Assembly: GCF_035083965.1 (NCBI RefSeq)
Contig: NC_089727.1
Coordinates: 20,339,269 to 20,403,268 of the forward strand
DNA from: Branchiostoma lanceolatum
Lineage: Eukaryota > Chordata > Leptocardii > Amphioxiformes > Branchiostomatidae
DNA length: 64,000 bases
Reading direction: 5' to 3'
Part shown: positions 12,191 to 24,339 of the stretch, piece after piece
Layout of the letters: every line of letters starts with the position of its first letter
Numbering within the stretch: position 1 is the stretch's first letter
The notes under the pieces: generated by a model
What the model was told of the DNA's origin: nothing
The model's input: the letters and a program-made list of their open reading frames with translations, nothing else
The model's database searches: none
Position numbers and translations under genes: made by a program

Positions 12191-12302
12191 AGCATAGAGA
12201 TGCTGTAGCAGAAGAAATACTTTTCTTTAGCAATGACAAACCCTTTGTACTTGTCAGTTTGATTTTCTACTGACAATATTTAATTCGAACAGTCATCCTA
12301 AC

Positions 12303-12385
12303 ACGTCGTTCGTTCATTAATTTGCCAATTCGTTCGGTCATTCATTCATTCATTCATTCATTCATTCATCCATTCATTCGTTCGA
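12303..12385 (+). repeat. (TTCA)n microsatellite
   Basis: Run of TTCA/TTCG repeats homologous to 4598-4730. From here to 13390 the sequence is shared with the neighbouring blocks and no gene is visible. Confidence 0.9.
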
Positions 12386-13390
12386 TAAAATTAAAGAATC
12401 ACACATGTTTATGCATATTCTCAGATATTATCATCATGTGTCTTTCGAAAACAAGTTTTCACATATTTTTACACATCCAGATCCAGACTATTTAACATCA
12501 TACATAGATATTGTCCATACATATCTTCAGTCATGGCTATTGATATAAAGTGTTCGAAGCCTGAATCACTTTTGTAATACATACTATGTGCATACAATAT
12601 TGTTATTATAAACTGGAGTGAAAACAATAAAACGAAGTGAATAAAGATTTGTAGTGAAGCGACAATGACATGGAGTAATGACAAATACTTTGATTATATA
12701 TAGTATTTGTACATATACGGATAAAGGTGCTTATACAACGGTATTCGTTTTCTGAGCTACATACAATGTCACGTCACACATAGCCGGCCATGGCTTCTGG
12801 ATTTTTTAAAGACCATCTTTTGGAGTAAGTTACGAGCAAGGTCATCTGTATTTTGGAGTTGGTGGCAAAGTTGCTGACTAGTCTAAAAGCCACCTGCGTC
12901 AGCACATAAAGAATAAAAAAACAAAAGTCCCAGATGCAAAACTCTGTTTAGATGAGAAAAGAGGAGCGAACTAGATATGGGCTCCAATTCTACCCCCAAC
13001 GTTAACCCAGCGCCGATACTGGTTGGGGAGTGGTCGGGAGCAAAGTCGTGGGAAGCTTCTAAGGTCCTAAATGTGTGACAGGGCTTTACTCAGAAGCACG
13101 TAACATTATGCTATGCATGTAGCAAATACAACATACAACAACAGCATAGGTTAACATCAAGATAGCTAAAAAGATACACTGTATTTTTACATTGTCTTGT
13201 TTTCAAATTTTAGCAGGGTTTTCTTTAGGTAAAACATAATGTTTTTTCTTCCTTTTTATCATACATCATACATACATCCAAAACTTCAGGTAAACCAACA
13301 AGGCCTCTATAAGTTTTAAAAAACAAATTGTATTATGTTATTGCTGGTAATCACATAATAACGCACCATATATAGTCTCTCTATATTTTT

Positions 13391-14233
13391 TTAAAGGAGA
13401 AAACCTTTCTTCAGCCCTCCAAAAGTTTTTAGTCGGGGTGATTTTTTGGGTGTTTGTGTTGACTCGGCGGTCTTGTTAATACGATCCATGGATGGAACAG
13501 TCATTGTCTTCAGCTTCCCAAAGTTTAGCTTCCGCACTTTGGCACTTCCGATTTTGTTTTCCTTCTTCCTGGGAACGAGGTTAATGTCCTTTCGGTCAAA
13601 ATCCGTCTCGTTTCTTCCGGTAGACGGTTTGTCGCACTCTGAGACGTCATTTCGAATGTCTTCTTTTGTTCTCGAAAGACCCTTTGGAGCTTGAATAAGA
13701 AAACGTATAAAGACATTTGAAAAAAAAATGCTTCATATAAGATTTGTTATGTAAAGTAAAGACCGCTCCAGAACACTGGCACACGTAACCAACACCACAA
13801 CGGCGATTGGGATCCTTTACTGCTGTTTTTGTTGGGATAAAATTGCTACAAAATTTCATTAACAAAACAATAATGATAATCACCTGTTCATGTACATTTT
13901 AAGATGTCCAGAAAGAAATAGATACGTCGCTAGTAGTTTGAAAACATCGTTTCAAAAGTTTTTTCCTATGTAATATGTCCTTCAATTTCATTCTAGAACT
14001 ATATCTCCGGTCAGCTCCGTCAAATACTTCTACACTGCAGGTAGCCAAAATAGGAAGTTCTAGAACAACAAAAGTTCGAGAGGTCATCTGGGGGTAAAAA
14101 AGAAGAAGAAGGATATCCCTTGTTTTCCGCAAAAGCATGACGTAAACTTGAACTCACCTTGAATGAGAAACTCTACCGACTTTGTCATCAGACTCTGCAA
14201 CAAGCCAGTCGTTAACAGCATCACGCCGATCAT
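13391..14233 (-). CDS. Tandem two-exon gene family, copy B (intact)
   Basis: Not recognised. Exon 1 is 14233-14158 (donor CAAG|GTGAGT), the intron is 468 bp, and exon 2 is 13689-13391 (acceptor TTATTCAAG|CT), phase 1, encoding 124 residues and ending in TAA. The leader is MIGVMLLTTGLLQSLM followed by TKSVEFLIQ. The mature part is strongly basic: STGRNETDF, RKDINLVPRKKEN, then a variable middle, then LKTFGGLKKGFLL at the extreme C-terminus. No cysteine pairing pattern or enzymatic motif is seen. Differences from copies A and C are substitutions and in-frame indels, which argues for coding constraint. A secreted or membrane-tethered basic peptide is one reading; a longer transcript with additional 5' exons is the alternative. 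Confidence 0.65.
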
Positions 14234-14234
14234 G

Positions 14235-15395
14235 TCGAACCTCAGAAACGTTATCGTTATCCGAAAATTATATGTCAGCGTTTTGACAGCGACACAAATC
14301 GCGTTCACACTGATTTTAGGAAACGAAAGTGTCTACTTATGACGTCACAAATGGCTCTTGTTTCGGCACTTAATGTCACGTGACCACGATAATGACGTCA
14401 TAAATGACGTTCCCCTCGGCGCAAAAACATGTACCGTGACAAGCCAGTAGCATAATCCCGATGATAATGAACCACGGTAAAGTTATCGTAATTTTGAAAG
14501 TTGTATGTCGGCGTATTGACAGCGACACAAAATAAGTCGACACTGATTTCAGCTCACGAAAGTTTCTGCTTATGACGTCACAAATGACACTTCTTTCGGT
14601 CCTTAATGTCACACGACCACAATAATGACGTCACAAATGACGTTTCTCTCGGCACGAAAACATGTACCGTGACAAGCCAGTGACATAATCCTGATTATAT
14701 TGAACCACAGAAACGTTATCGTATTCCTAAAATAATTTGTAAGCGTATTTACAATGACACAAATCGCGTTGACACTGATTTCGGCTGACGAAAGTGTCTA
14801 CTTATGACGTCACAAATGACACTTGTTTCGGCATTTAATGTCACGTGACCCCGATGATGACGTCACAAAAGACGTAATTCTTGGCACAAAAACATGTACC
14901 GTGACAAGCCAGTGCAATAATCCCGATCATATTGAACCACAGAAACGTTATCGTATTCCGAAAATGATATCTCGGCGTATTTACAGCGACACAAAATAAG
15001 TCGACACTAATTTCAGCTAACGAAAGTGTCTACTTATGACGTCACAAATGACACTTCTTTCGGTCCTTAATGTCACATGACCACAATAATGACCTCACAA
15101 ATGACGTTTCTCTCGGCACGAAAACATGTACCGTGACAAGCTAGTGACATAATCCTGATTATATTAAACCACAGAAAATGTATCGTATTCCGAAAATAAT
15201 ATGTCAGCGTATTGACAGTGACACAAATCGCGTTTGCACTGATTTTAGCTGACGCAAGTGTCTACTTACTTATGACGTCACAGATGACACTTGTTTCGGC
15301 ACTTAATGTCACGTGACCACCATGGTGACGTCACAAATGACGTTTCTCTCGGCACTCGGCACATTTACATACACAATCACGTGATACCATGATGA
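14235..15395 (-). promoter_or_regulatory. CRE/E-box tandem array upstream of copy B (5 units)
   Basis: Five head-to-tail units of about 234 bp, starting near 14235, 14468, 14700, 14936 and 15168. By eye, nine intact TGACGTCA and one decayed TGACCTCA near 15092; a TCACGTGA-like E-box occurs in most units. Each unit also contains a decayed copy of the start of exon 1 (reading MIGIM-LACHGTCF on the minus strand). The promoter role is inferred from position. Confidence 0.6.
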
Positions 15396-16455
15396 CGTAA
15401 TAAAGGCTTGGCCTTTGCTACAGTTTCCACGTGACCACCAGGTGATGCTTTGAAATCCATAGTTCATATTCTTCTCCTTATGGTTATTATTATTAATTAA
15501 GTAGATCAGTTAGCCTATTTAAGCGTAGTTTGTTGTGTATGTATTTTCTTCTTTTATGTTGAAAAATGATTGGGAGTCACCATAAGATGATTTGTGAAAC
15601 TGTAAAACAAAATTATAACGACTCTCCTCTTCCTCAAACCGGATTTTACGTATCGTAATTTCAGCAAGATATTGCATCAGTGCCTTGTTTTACTAACAAT
15701 CGAATTTGGTATTTGGGTAAGTTTTGCTAATCCTAAAACAGGCTAGAAAGTGCTTCCGTTTTTTTCTCTGTCAAATTATCAACTGCTTTATTTTCTTCCT
15801 TTGCAAAATTCGGAGGTGCTTTGATGCTTTTGCTTTCCCAGTACGAAGTGTATGGAGAGATTATATGCATTATTAATATTGTTGTGTATAAAATGCCTAT
15901 TCGGGACTGGAAAAAGTGACAGCTGGTCGCGTAATACGGTTGGTTAGCAAACGTTCATAACTATATGATGAAAGAATTGAAAAATCAAAGGTGCAGATAC
16001 AGGAAAAAAGAAAACGATTTGTCAACTTTAGCATTAGAAACATGTGTGATTGTATGTCTGACTGGTGCCTCGTTCAGTGCCATGGACAGGTCACTGGCTT
16101 GTGCTAACAAATGGCTTGATTGGATGTCTCTAATCAAAACTATAAGGTACGCTGTCATAGCATCTGTTCGCACATGGATCAAGAGCGCCACCTGGCAATC
16201 CTTATCAGAACTGCAAGCTTGGTTTATCACTATAAAAGACGCTTCCTCCTTCATCCTAGTGGACCAGAACAAAGACGGCCTTACACTGCTAATTACAACT
16301 TTAGATGTTCACAGCAACGCCCTGTTGAAAAGATCTGTGCCTCATTAATTTTTAGGTTGATTGCTGGATAACTGATCCTCATTTAGATTAGAAGAAAATC
16401 ACAAGCAAAGTGCAACTTTGTCGTAGGTTTAATAGTTTCTGCAGTAGCTCCTTTC

Positions 16456-16773
16456 ATGGATCAAGGGCGTCGCCTGGCAATTTTTACTTGAACTGCAAGT
16501 ATCCCTTGTCAAGGAAGCTTCAGTCTCGTATATTTAAAGCGATCTCATAGCCCTGGTCTGGCGGAGACATCAGGTGAAACGTGATCCACACTGTTATTTT
16601 CTCTACTTATGTCCCGTGGTCAGTCGGCTGGAGTCCGTTTATATTCCGTATTTTATACCAGTATGTCTAAATCGTTGAACGGGTACAGCAAAGTGCTTTT
16701 CAATAGGATGACGCCTGACCACGAACTAAAGCAGTTCTAGTAAACATTACTAGGGGGCGCATTTGATCCATGG
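16456..16773. mobile_element. MITE, same family as 1351
   Basis: Runs from ATGGATCAAGGGCGTCGCC to GCGCATTTGATCCATGG. Near-identical to the copy at 1351-1668, as expected from the segmental duplication. Confidence 0.75.
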
Positions 16774-16919
16774 AAGAACAGGTGGTGAAACAGGGGATAT
16801 ACTTTTCACTTTTAACTAACGTTCTTTGATCTTGTGACTTTTTATTTTTTTTACTGATACTATTCATATAGACCGGTCGTCCTCACACGAACAAGTGATC
16901 TATATTTAGTTCTGAACGC

Positions 16920-17490
16920 TACTCAAACACAGACATACCTGTTCTTGTTATTAAACACAATTCATACACAAAAATACCTGTCTTTGGTGCAAAACACTAT
17001 CCACACACAAACATAACAGTCCTTGGTATTGAACACTATCCACAAACAAACATAACAGTCCTTGGTATTGAACACAATATGCACACACAAACATAACTGT
17101 CCTTGGTATTGAACAATACCCACACACAAACATACCTGTCCTTTGTATTGAACACTAGTACTATCCACACACAAACATAACTGTCCTTGGTATTGAACAA
17201 TACCCACACACAAACATACCTGTCCTTTGTATTGAACACTAGTACTATCCACACACAAACATAACTGTCCTTGGTATTGAACAATACCCACACACAAACA
17301 TAACTGTCCTTGGTATTGAACAATACCCACACACAAACATAACTGTCCTTGCTATTGAACAATACCCACACACAAACATAACTGTCCTTGGTATTGAACA
17401 ATACCCACACACAAACATAACTGTCCTTGGTATTGAACAATACCCACACACAAACATAACTGTCCTTGCTATTGAACACTATACACAAAA
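16920..17490 (+). repeat. Minisatellite of the 39-bp family, ~15 units
   Basis: Units of 36-45 bp (CACACACAAACATAACTGTC, TTGGTATTGAACAATACC). Expanded relative to the paralogous array at 1796-2062 (about six units). Long frames across it are a consequence of unit length. Confidence 0.85.
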
Positions 17491-18012
17491 CCACATGATT
17501 ATGGTGCTGAAGTTGACAAATTTCAGTTTTTTAAAACAATATCTGTGATTGTTTTTTTCTTCATTTTTTTCTATCTTTGATGACAATAACGACCAAAACT
17601 GAAAGAGGGGGGGAACATAAACATATTTTCAATTTATCCACACTTGCTTTTTGTGGAACTGTCGCAAGGGTCTGGCCGGCTGCCATTCGGCTTCACCAGG
17701 TGACCTCAATACAACCTTCCCCAACCGAAGTCAGGTACCCATTTTAACCTTCCGCCGCGTTGATGCTCGTCGCCATATCGCTGACTGGTAGATACCATAT
17801 TATAGCATTCCATAACTTCTTGAGGGCAGACAAGAAGCAAAAACATAATTATATAAAATAACATTTCAATTACAAATGTAGGACAGTATAGTGATCAATG
17901 GTAAAATACAATAAAATTTAAATGAAATTTGAAAGCAAATAATATTATAATTTCTTAAACAAACGAAAATTGATGCGGGCGTGAATGCCATCCATATAAT
18001 CAAATTAACATG

Positions 18013-18521
18013 GCCTTACTACTCTCCAAGCAGAGGATGGGTTCCGGCAGGTTTTTGACGTGTTTTAGGCGTTTTTGTCGGCCTTTCTACTTTTTAATTG
18101 TCGCAACACACTATACCACCTGTCACACCTAGTTTATATACATCTAACTGTATTAAAGCGTTGTTTATAACTACAATATCTAGCTAGGTTCTTCATTCAG
18201 TTCTTGCTGGCAACTTTAATTTATGACAGTTCTTTGAACATTTCTAATCGGAAGTAAAAGGTCATATCTTAATGTATTTTTTTTGCTCGTGGATCAAATG
18301 CGTCATCTGGCAGTTTTGATTAGACCTGCTATCGTTTACTTTCAAAATGCTAAACCCTCATTGAGCCTCAATTGTTTATAGTTATGTCCGTCTGCTTAAT
18401 TCTTTTAGTTTGCTGCTTTTTTCCATTTATCTATAGGAAACTCACGAGCAAAGAACAACTTTTGTACTATGTTAAATGATTTCTACCATAGCACTTAGAA
18501 ATACATAGTTACTTGCAGTTT
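18013..18521. other. No gene seen; diverged repeat sequence
   Basis: The similarity to the other blocks ends at about 18012. What follows begins CTCTCCAAGCAGAGGATGGG, also seen near 42863 (CTCCAAGCAGAGGTGTGGG), so it is probably the end of a dispersed element. Two diverged MITE arms lie at 18290 and 18530. Confidence 0.5.
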
Positions 18522-19149
18522 ATGGCTCAAAAGCGAAGCCTGGCGATCTTTACCAGAACTTCAAGTATGTCTTCTCTTTAAGCTTGAGTTTCATAACTTT
18601 AAGCGATCTGATAGACCCTATCGGACCGGAACCTCGGGTGATTTGGAATCAAAATGTAACTCTGCGACGCCTCCTGAACATATTACGGGAATCGTGATGA
18701 CATCTATGTTATACCGGTATTTCTAGTACGCTTAGCGTGCACTCTGTACTGTACGGTGATCTCCCAGTCTCTCCCAGAAAAAAAAGTACCGAAGGATGAC
18801 ACTTGCTGGACACTGCGCCCGGCATACCAAGCCGACAGCCAGCCACCTTGTCCTCTGGAAGTCAACGGAGTGAAACAGGAAAAGGGGCAGGAGACGCACA
18901 ACCCTCACTGACAACCTAAAAACGGATACTGGGCTCAGTGACATCTCTACAGCGGAGCTTCGATCACTTAGGGAAGACAAATCTGAGTGGAGCAGAACTC
19001 ATTGTCTCCCGAGATGACTTCGCTGATGTCATCGTTTAAGGTTCACGGTTCAAGGAGCATGCACAGCAAATGACATTTCAACATGACGACGTCTAACGAA
19101 GATCTATTAGAGTTCTAGAACACGTTGCTAGGGGCGCTTTTGATCTATG
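18522..19149. mobile_element. MITE containing a nested LINE fragment
   Basis: MITE left half 18522-18740 and right half 19045-19149 (ending CGCTTTTGATCTATG) are separated by about 300 bp. On the plus strand the insert reads, with interruptions, NLKTDTGLSDISTAELRSLR and related pieces, resembling the carboxyl tail of a non-LTR retrotransposon reverse transcriptase. Possible short target duplication: GTGCA/TGCA at the junctions. Confidence 0.5.
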
Positions 19150-20683
19150 ATAGAGATGTTGCAGTGCCAGGTGTACTTTTCGCTTAAGATAAGGTCTCGG
19201 ACCGGAGTTTTTTTTGCGATTTCGTATGTAGGCCGACACCCTCAGGTCGACGGGCTACAATTCCGCCGAGAAAAGTAGGACGGAAAATGTAATCACATGG
19301 TCGAAAAGCGGTTTTCTGCTGTTTTCCGATGTATTTATTGGTATTATCCGTTGTCCCTTTATTTTGGGTGGAAACCATAGTAAAATGTAAATTTGGCATC
19401 CGAAAATTATCATTTTTTTACACTTTATTGATCGAACCTGCTCGGAAAAAACGAGTTTTCCTGGGGTCACGGCATATATGCTGAGAAAGCTTAGTAAATG
19501 GTGTCTCTGAAAAATGAAAAAAATAAAAAAGTCATGTGATAACTTTTTCGCAATCTCCGATGACGCAAATTCGGTGAAAATGCATTAGAAACGATGCTGG
19601 TTGGGTCATCAGGCGAGAAAACCGCATCACCGTTCCCGCGGACTAATACAAAAAAGGCTTCGATAGCGAACCAACTGCACCGCGCCCAAAAATACTACAA
19701 CTCACGGGCTTTTCAGAAGATTCAAAATATTCATACACAGCTAAAACCATCACCAAGCAATCTCGGGCAGAAATCAGGGTGACGACCACGCACTTCCGGC
19801 AGATTACCGGGTCATGACCCAACCCCCGGTCACAATTGAACTCCGACCCGGAACCATAAACGCTTCTATTGCCTGTGAGTTGTTGTTTAACTGTCAAAAT
19901 TCAATGAAACCTATCGCCCTCTCATGAACTAGCCACCTGTCATTGTTCCTGAACATTATCCTCACACAAAAATTCCCGACCTTGGTACTGAACACTTTCT
20001 ATAATTTTTTAAACACTTAAACAATGTCATAACACAAACACAAACATACCTATTTTTGGTCTTGAATACTATCCGGATCCACTCACAACCATACCTGTCC
20101 TTGTTACTGAACACCATAAAAACATAAACAATACTTGTTCACGTACATCGTACAATGATCGCAGATAAATCGTTGTGAACAATTCAGCAAGTGCCGTGTG
20201 ATGTCAACAAAAAGAGGAAAGCTTAAAAAAAATCTGGCCACGCAACGATTTGTTAAAAGTGAGGATTAAATGATGGTTGCACGTGTAATGACTTGTATAG
20301 ACTTCCTTACCCTCTACGTATACAGTACCTATACATCAAATATTACACCCGTAGTATTTACCGTAAGTTAATAGAAGTTTCTGATGAATGATGCAAATTA
20401 TGCAGGTGTATTCACCTTTTCTAAAGGTACCTACCATACGTCGTTCGGCAGGAATACGATGTCAAAATTGGCGCGGAAACTTTTAGCCCCCCCCCCCCCA
20501 GTCTAGATATTAGGGTTTACGCTAGGCTTTGAGGTCATTAACTGTACGAGAAATAATTAAAGTTTAAAGAAACAATACAAACCATTTAAATATGAAACAC
20601 TATCAGCTCCTGTCCTTCCAGAAAGGCTGCTAGAGCACGTACACAATTTCCCTTAACCAATTATATATCGCTTGTTCGTGTGT

Positions 20684-20685
<2 letters not shown>
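19150..20685. other. No gene seen
   Basis: Mostly sequence not repeated elsewhere in the window. It includes degenerate minisatellite units at 19930-20150 and a poly-C run near 20490. Short frames at 19184-19470 and 19594-19897 show no recognisable domain. Confidence 0.5.

Positions 20686-20773
<88 letters not shown>
20686..20773 (+). repeat. (CA)n microsatellite
   Basis: Nearly pure CA dinucleotide run. Confidence 0.95.
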
Positions 20774-20775
<2 letters not shown>

Positions 20776-20882
20776 GTGAGATGGAATCTTAACACTAATG
20801 AAAAAAAGGACAAAAAAAAGGAAATTAAGCACAAAATGCTGGCTATGTTCACCTCAAGGTTCATGTAAATTTCTCCTTAGTA

Positions 20883-20901
20883 CGTGTGTGTATGTGTATA
20901 A

Positions 20902-20948
<47 letters not shown>

Positions 20949-20960
20949 TATGTATGTATG
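20883..20960 (+). repeat. (GT)n microsatellite
   Basis: Opposite polarity to the CA run 110 bp to the left, so the two could form a hairpin. Immediately right, at 21025-21060, is GCGTTCAGCACCACGGACAGG-like sequence: an inverted single unit of the 39-bp minisatellite. Confidence 0.95.
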
Positions 20961-21398
20961 TATGTTTGTGTGCTTGTTGGTCTTTGTGTGTGTTTTTGCG
21001 TTTGTGAGTTTGATTGTGTATTTGATAAGCGTTCAGCACCACGGACAGGATACTTGCTGGTTTGATATCAGCTGGTTTGATTGAATATTCAAAAGTATAA
21101 GGTCTGCGGCTACAGCATCTCTATGCCAATGGATCAAAAGCGTCACCTGGCAATCCCCATTAGAACTGCATTAATTTTCTTAAAGACGCCTCTATTATCA
21201 TCATGAAAGAAGACCATTGTCAGGAAATGTTAACACTACTGCAATATCTGACAGTCACGTCTTGTGAAAAGGAATTGTGTCTAACTTTTTAACGTGGATT
21301 GCAGAATGACTGATTCTTATTTCGAATATAAGAAAGTCACAAGCAATGTTAAACTTTTGTTGTAAGTTAAAGAGTTTCTTCTGTCGCGCCCTTATGTT

Positions 21399-21671
21399 CA
21401 TGGTTTAAGAGCGACAAATCTGGCAAATCTTACCCGAACTGCAAGTATTTCTTGTCAATGAAGCTTCAGTTCCATAGATCAACAGCAATCTTATGGACGG
21501 GATAAAACCTCAACTGACACGAGATCCACCGTGTAGTTTTCTCTATGTATCTCCGTCTGTCTTTTATACAATCTGCCAATATTTCCTGAATGTTGAACGT
21601 GCACAGCAAACGACTTGTAAACGGGGCGACGCCTAACTATTACAGTTCTATTAAACGTTGCTAGATCCATG
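21399..21671. mobile_element. MITE, diverged copy
   Basis: From CATGGTTTAAGAGCGACAA to GTTGCTAGATCCATG, the most degraded full-length copy. The flank to 23174 is shared with 4730-5900 and 12390-13390 and contains no other gene that I can see. Confidence 0.6.
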
Positions 21672-23174
21672 ACTATAGATTTGACCAGGAGGAGGAATAC
21701 ATTTCACTTATGATAAATGTTTTCGGCTTTTGTATTTTATATATGTTTTTCTGTCCGTATTCGATAAGACTAACCGTCCTTAACAATATGTTCTTTTTGC
21801 TGAAGACTATTCACGCACAAACATACCTGTCCTTAGTGCTGAACGCTATCCACACACGAAAAATACGTCCTTCGTTCTTTGAATAATAAAAAGCAGCAAT
21901 TCCATCACATTCAAGTGTACACCAGATCGATCATACTTCTTCATTTATTATAAAAAAAATGCGATGAAATGATAGAATCACAAATGCTTATGCATAAGGT
22001 CAGATATCATAATCGACACAGAAAAAACAGTTTTCACATATTTCATACATCCAGAGTACAGCAAACTATTCAATATCATATATAGATATTGTACATGTAC
22101 ACCTTCAGTCATAGCCATTGATTGGAAGTTCTTGATGCCTAAAGTACTGTTGTAATACAATATATGTACTTACAGATTGTTATGATAAATTGGCGTAAAA
22201 TCAATGAAATTGAATTTGCAATAGATTTTAGTCAAGCTAGAATGACTTGAACTAGTGACAAATACTGAAATCATTGATAGTATTTATACACATACGAATA
22301 AAGGTGCATCTACAGCGGTATTATTTTTCCGAGCTACATACATTGTCACGTCACACATAGCCGACTATGGCTTCCCGACCTTTTTCAGACCCTGATTAAT
22401 TGGGAATTAGTCACGAGCAATGAGTTTGGAATTTGGTAGGTAAAGCTGCCGACTAGTCTTTAAAAGCCGCATACTTCAACACATATAGAATTAAAACAAA
22501 AGTCCCAGAGGTCATACACTTCTTGAATGAGATAAGAGGAGCGAACTAGAAATGGGCTAGGTTCTAATTCTATTCCCAACGCTAGCCAATCGCCGACCGT
22601 GATTGGGAAGTGGTTGGGAGCAAAGTCGTGGGGAGGTCTTGAATGTATGACAGGGCTTACGTAACTCAGAAGCATGTTACATTGTGCCATGCATGTAAGA
22701 AATACAACATACAACAACAGCATACGTCAACATCAAGAAACATTTTGTAGCTTAAGACTCTGATATACACAATATATTTTTTTTCTGATATACACAATAT
22801 CTTTTTTCTGATATACACAATTTCTTTTTTTTCATATTGTCCTATCTTTAAAATTTTGCATGGCTTTCCTTTAGTAACCCGTAGTGTTCTTTTCTTCCTT
22901 GTACCTTCATAAGTACATCCTACTAGATAAACCCTAGTAAACTCGATATAAACCAAGAAGCTCCCTTACGTTAAAAAGTAACAAATTGTAATATATAATT
23001 GCTGTTTACCGCCGAAAAAGAAGCAGATTTATACTAGATACATAGGGTGTATCAATTTACTGTAAATGATTAAATAATCACTGTAAATGATCAACGTAAA
23101 CACGTGCTTCATCTTACTAATGTATTACTATGTTATTCAAACACCGAACTCCTTCTATCCATTATTTTGTTTCT

Positions 23175-24338
23175 TCAAAAGAGAAAACCTTTTTTCATCC
23201 CTCCGAAAGTTTTTGATCGTGATGGCTTAACGGCTTTGAGTGATGACTTAGTGGCTTTGTTGGTACGATCGTCCATGGCAGCAACCTTTATTGTCCTCGG
23301 CTTCTCAGCGTCTAGCTTGCGAGCTTCGGCACTTCCGTTTTTTGTATCCGTCTTCCTGGGAACGAGGTTAATGTCCTTCCCGTCAAATCCCGTCTCGTTC
23401 TTTCCGGTAGACGGTTTGCCGTCATCTCCAATGTCTTCTTTTGTTTTGATCGGACCCTTTGGAGCTTGAGTTGAAAAACGTATCAAGATATAAGAACAAG
23501 ATATAAGTATATTATACTTTATGTATGATATGCTAATAAGTATGTAAAGTATAGACCGTTCCAGAACACCAGTACACAACCCCAAAACGGGCACTTGAAT
23601 CAGTTTTTTTGTTTGTTCTAAAATAGCCACAAAATATTCATTGCCACAATAAGAATAATATTCATCTCTACATGTTAATTTGAAGATACCAAGAAAAATA
23701 TACTAACGTCTCGAAAAGTCTAGAAACGTCGTTTCTGAGCGTCATAGTTTGTTTTTTCTACGTAACATGTCCTTTTATTCCATTTTAGAACTACATACCC
23801 TGAGGTAAATTTACCCAAATACTACACTTCCAAACTGCAGGTTGCTTAAACTAGATGTTCTAGAACATTTACTATAAACACTTCTAAAGAATGTGTTCCT
23901 GCATCAATTACTTAATCATTCTCAAAATGTGTAATGTACTTCTCGATTTTGCAACGTCATATTAACTGATATCAAGAGAAGAGAAAAAAAAAGATCATTA
24001 GTGTCGTTTTTACAATGGCCAAAATTCTATTCTTTTATTTAAAGAAAAGGATAATAGCCTTCAGTCTCCAGGTATCAAAGACTATAAGTCAGAACAGATG
24101 AGTTATTCTTGAAGAACATTTAAACTTGTAAAATGCTGCTTTCTAGCCCAATCACGATTGTTTACGTACAACATGTTGATATATCCAGGTATATTGAATA
24201 ACTTGGACTTGTACATTATAACCCTTGTTTGCCGCAAATGCATGACGTATACTTTAACTCACCTTGGATAAGAAACTCTACAGATTTTGTCACCAGACTC
24301 TGCAGCAAGCCGGTGGCCAGTAACATCATCCCAATCAT
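23175..24338 (-). CDS. Tandem two-exon gene family, copy C (intact, diverged)
   Basis: Not recognised. Exon 1 is 24338-24263 (CAAG|GTGAGT), the intron is 798 bp, and exon 2 is 23464-23175 (ACTCAAG|CT), encoding 121 residues and ending in TGA. The leader MIGMMLLATGLLQSLVTKS is followed by VEFLIQ and a lysine-rich body: STGKNETGFDGKDINLVPRK, then EARKLDAEKPRTIKV, then PSRSKTFGGMKKGFLF at the C-terminus. The reading frame is preserved against copies A and B despite many substitutions and in-frame indels. The conserved poles are the leader, NET-x-x-D-x-KDINLVPRK and the TFGG-KKGFL tail, suggesting those are functional. Its CRE array (5 units) lies directly upstream. Confidence 0.65.
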
Positions 24339-24339
24339 T

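Larger units (their letters stand above)
15186..18012 (+). repeat. Segmental duplication, right copy of 1-2580
   Basis: Carries the same order of elements as 1-2580. The frame at 15965-16348 (127 codons) is the counterpart of 843-1187 but overlaps MITE arm sequence and ends differently in the two copies. I do not regard it as a gene. Confidence 0.8.

Noticed and set aside
17036..17494. 152-codon Val/Cys-rich frame
   Set aside because: Minisatellite of the 39-bp family, not conserved in the paralogous array.
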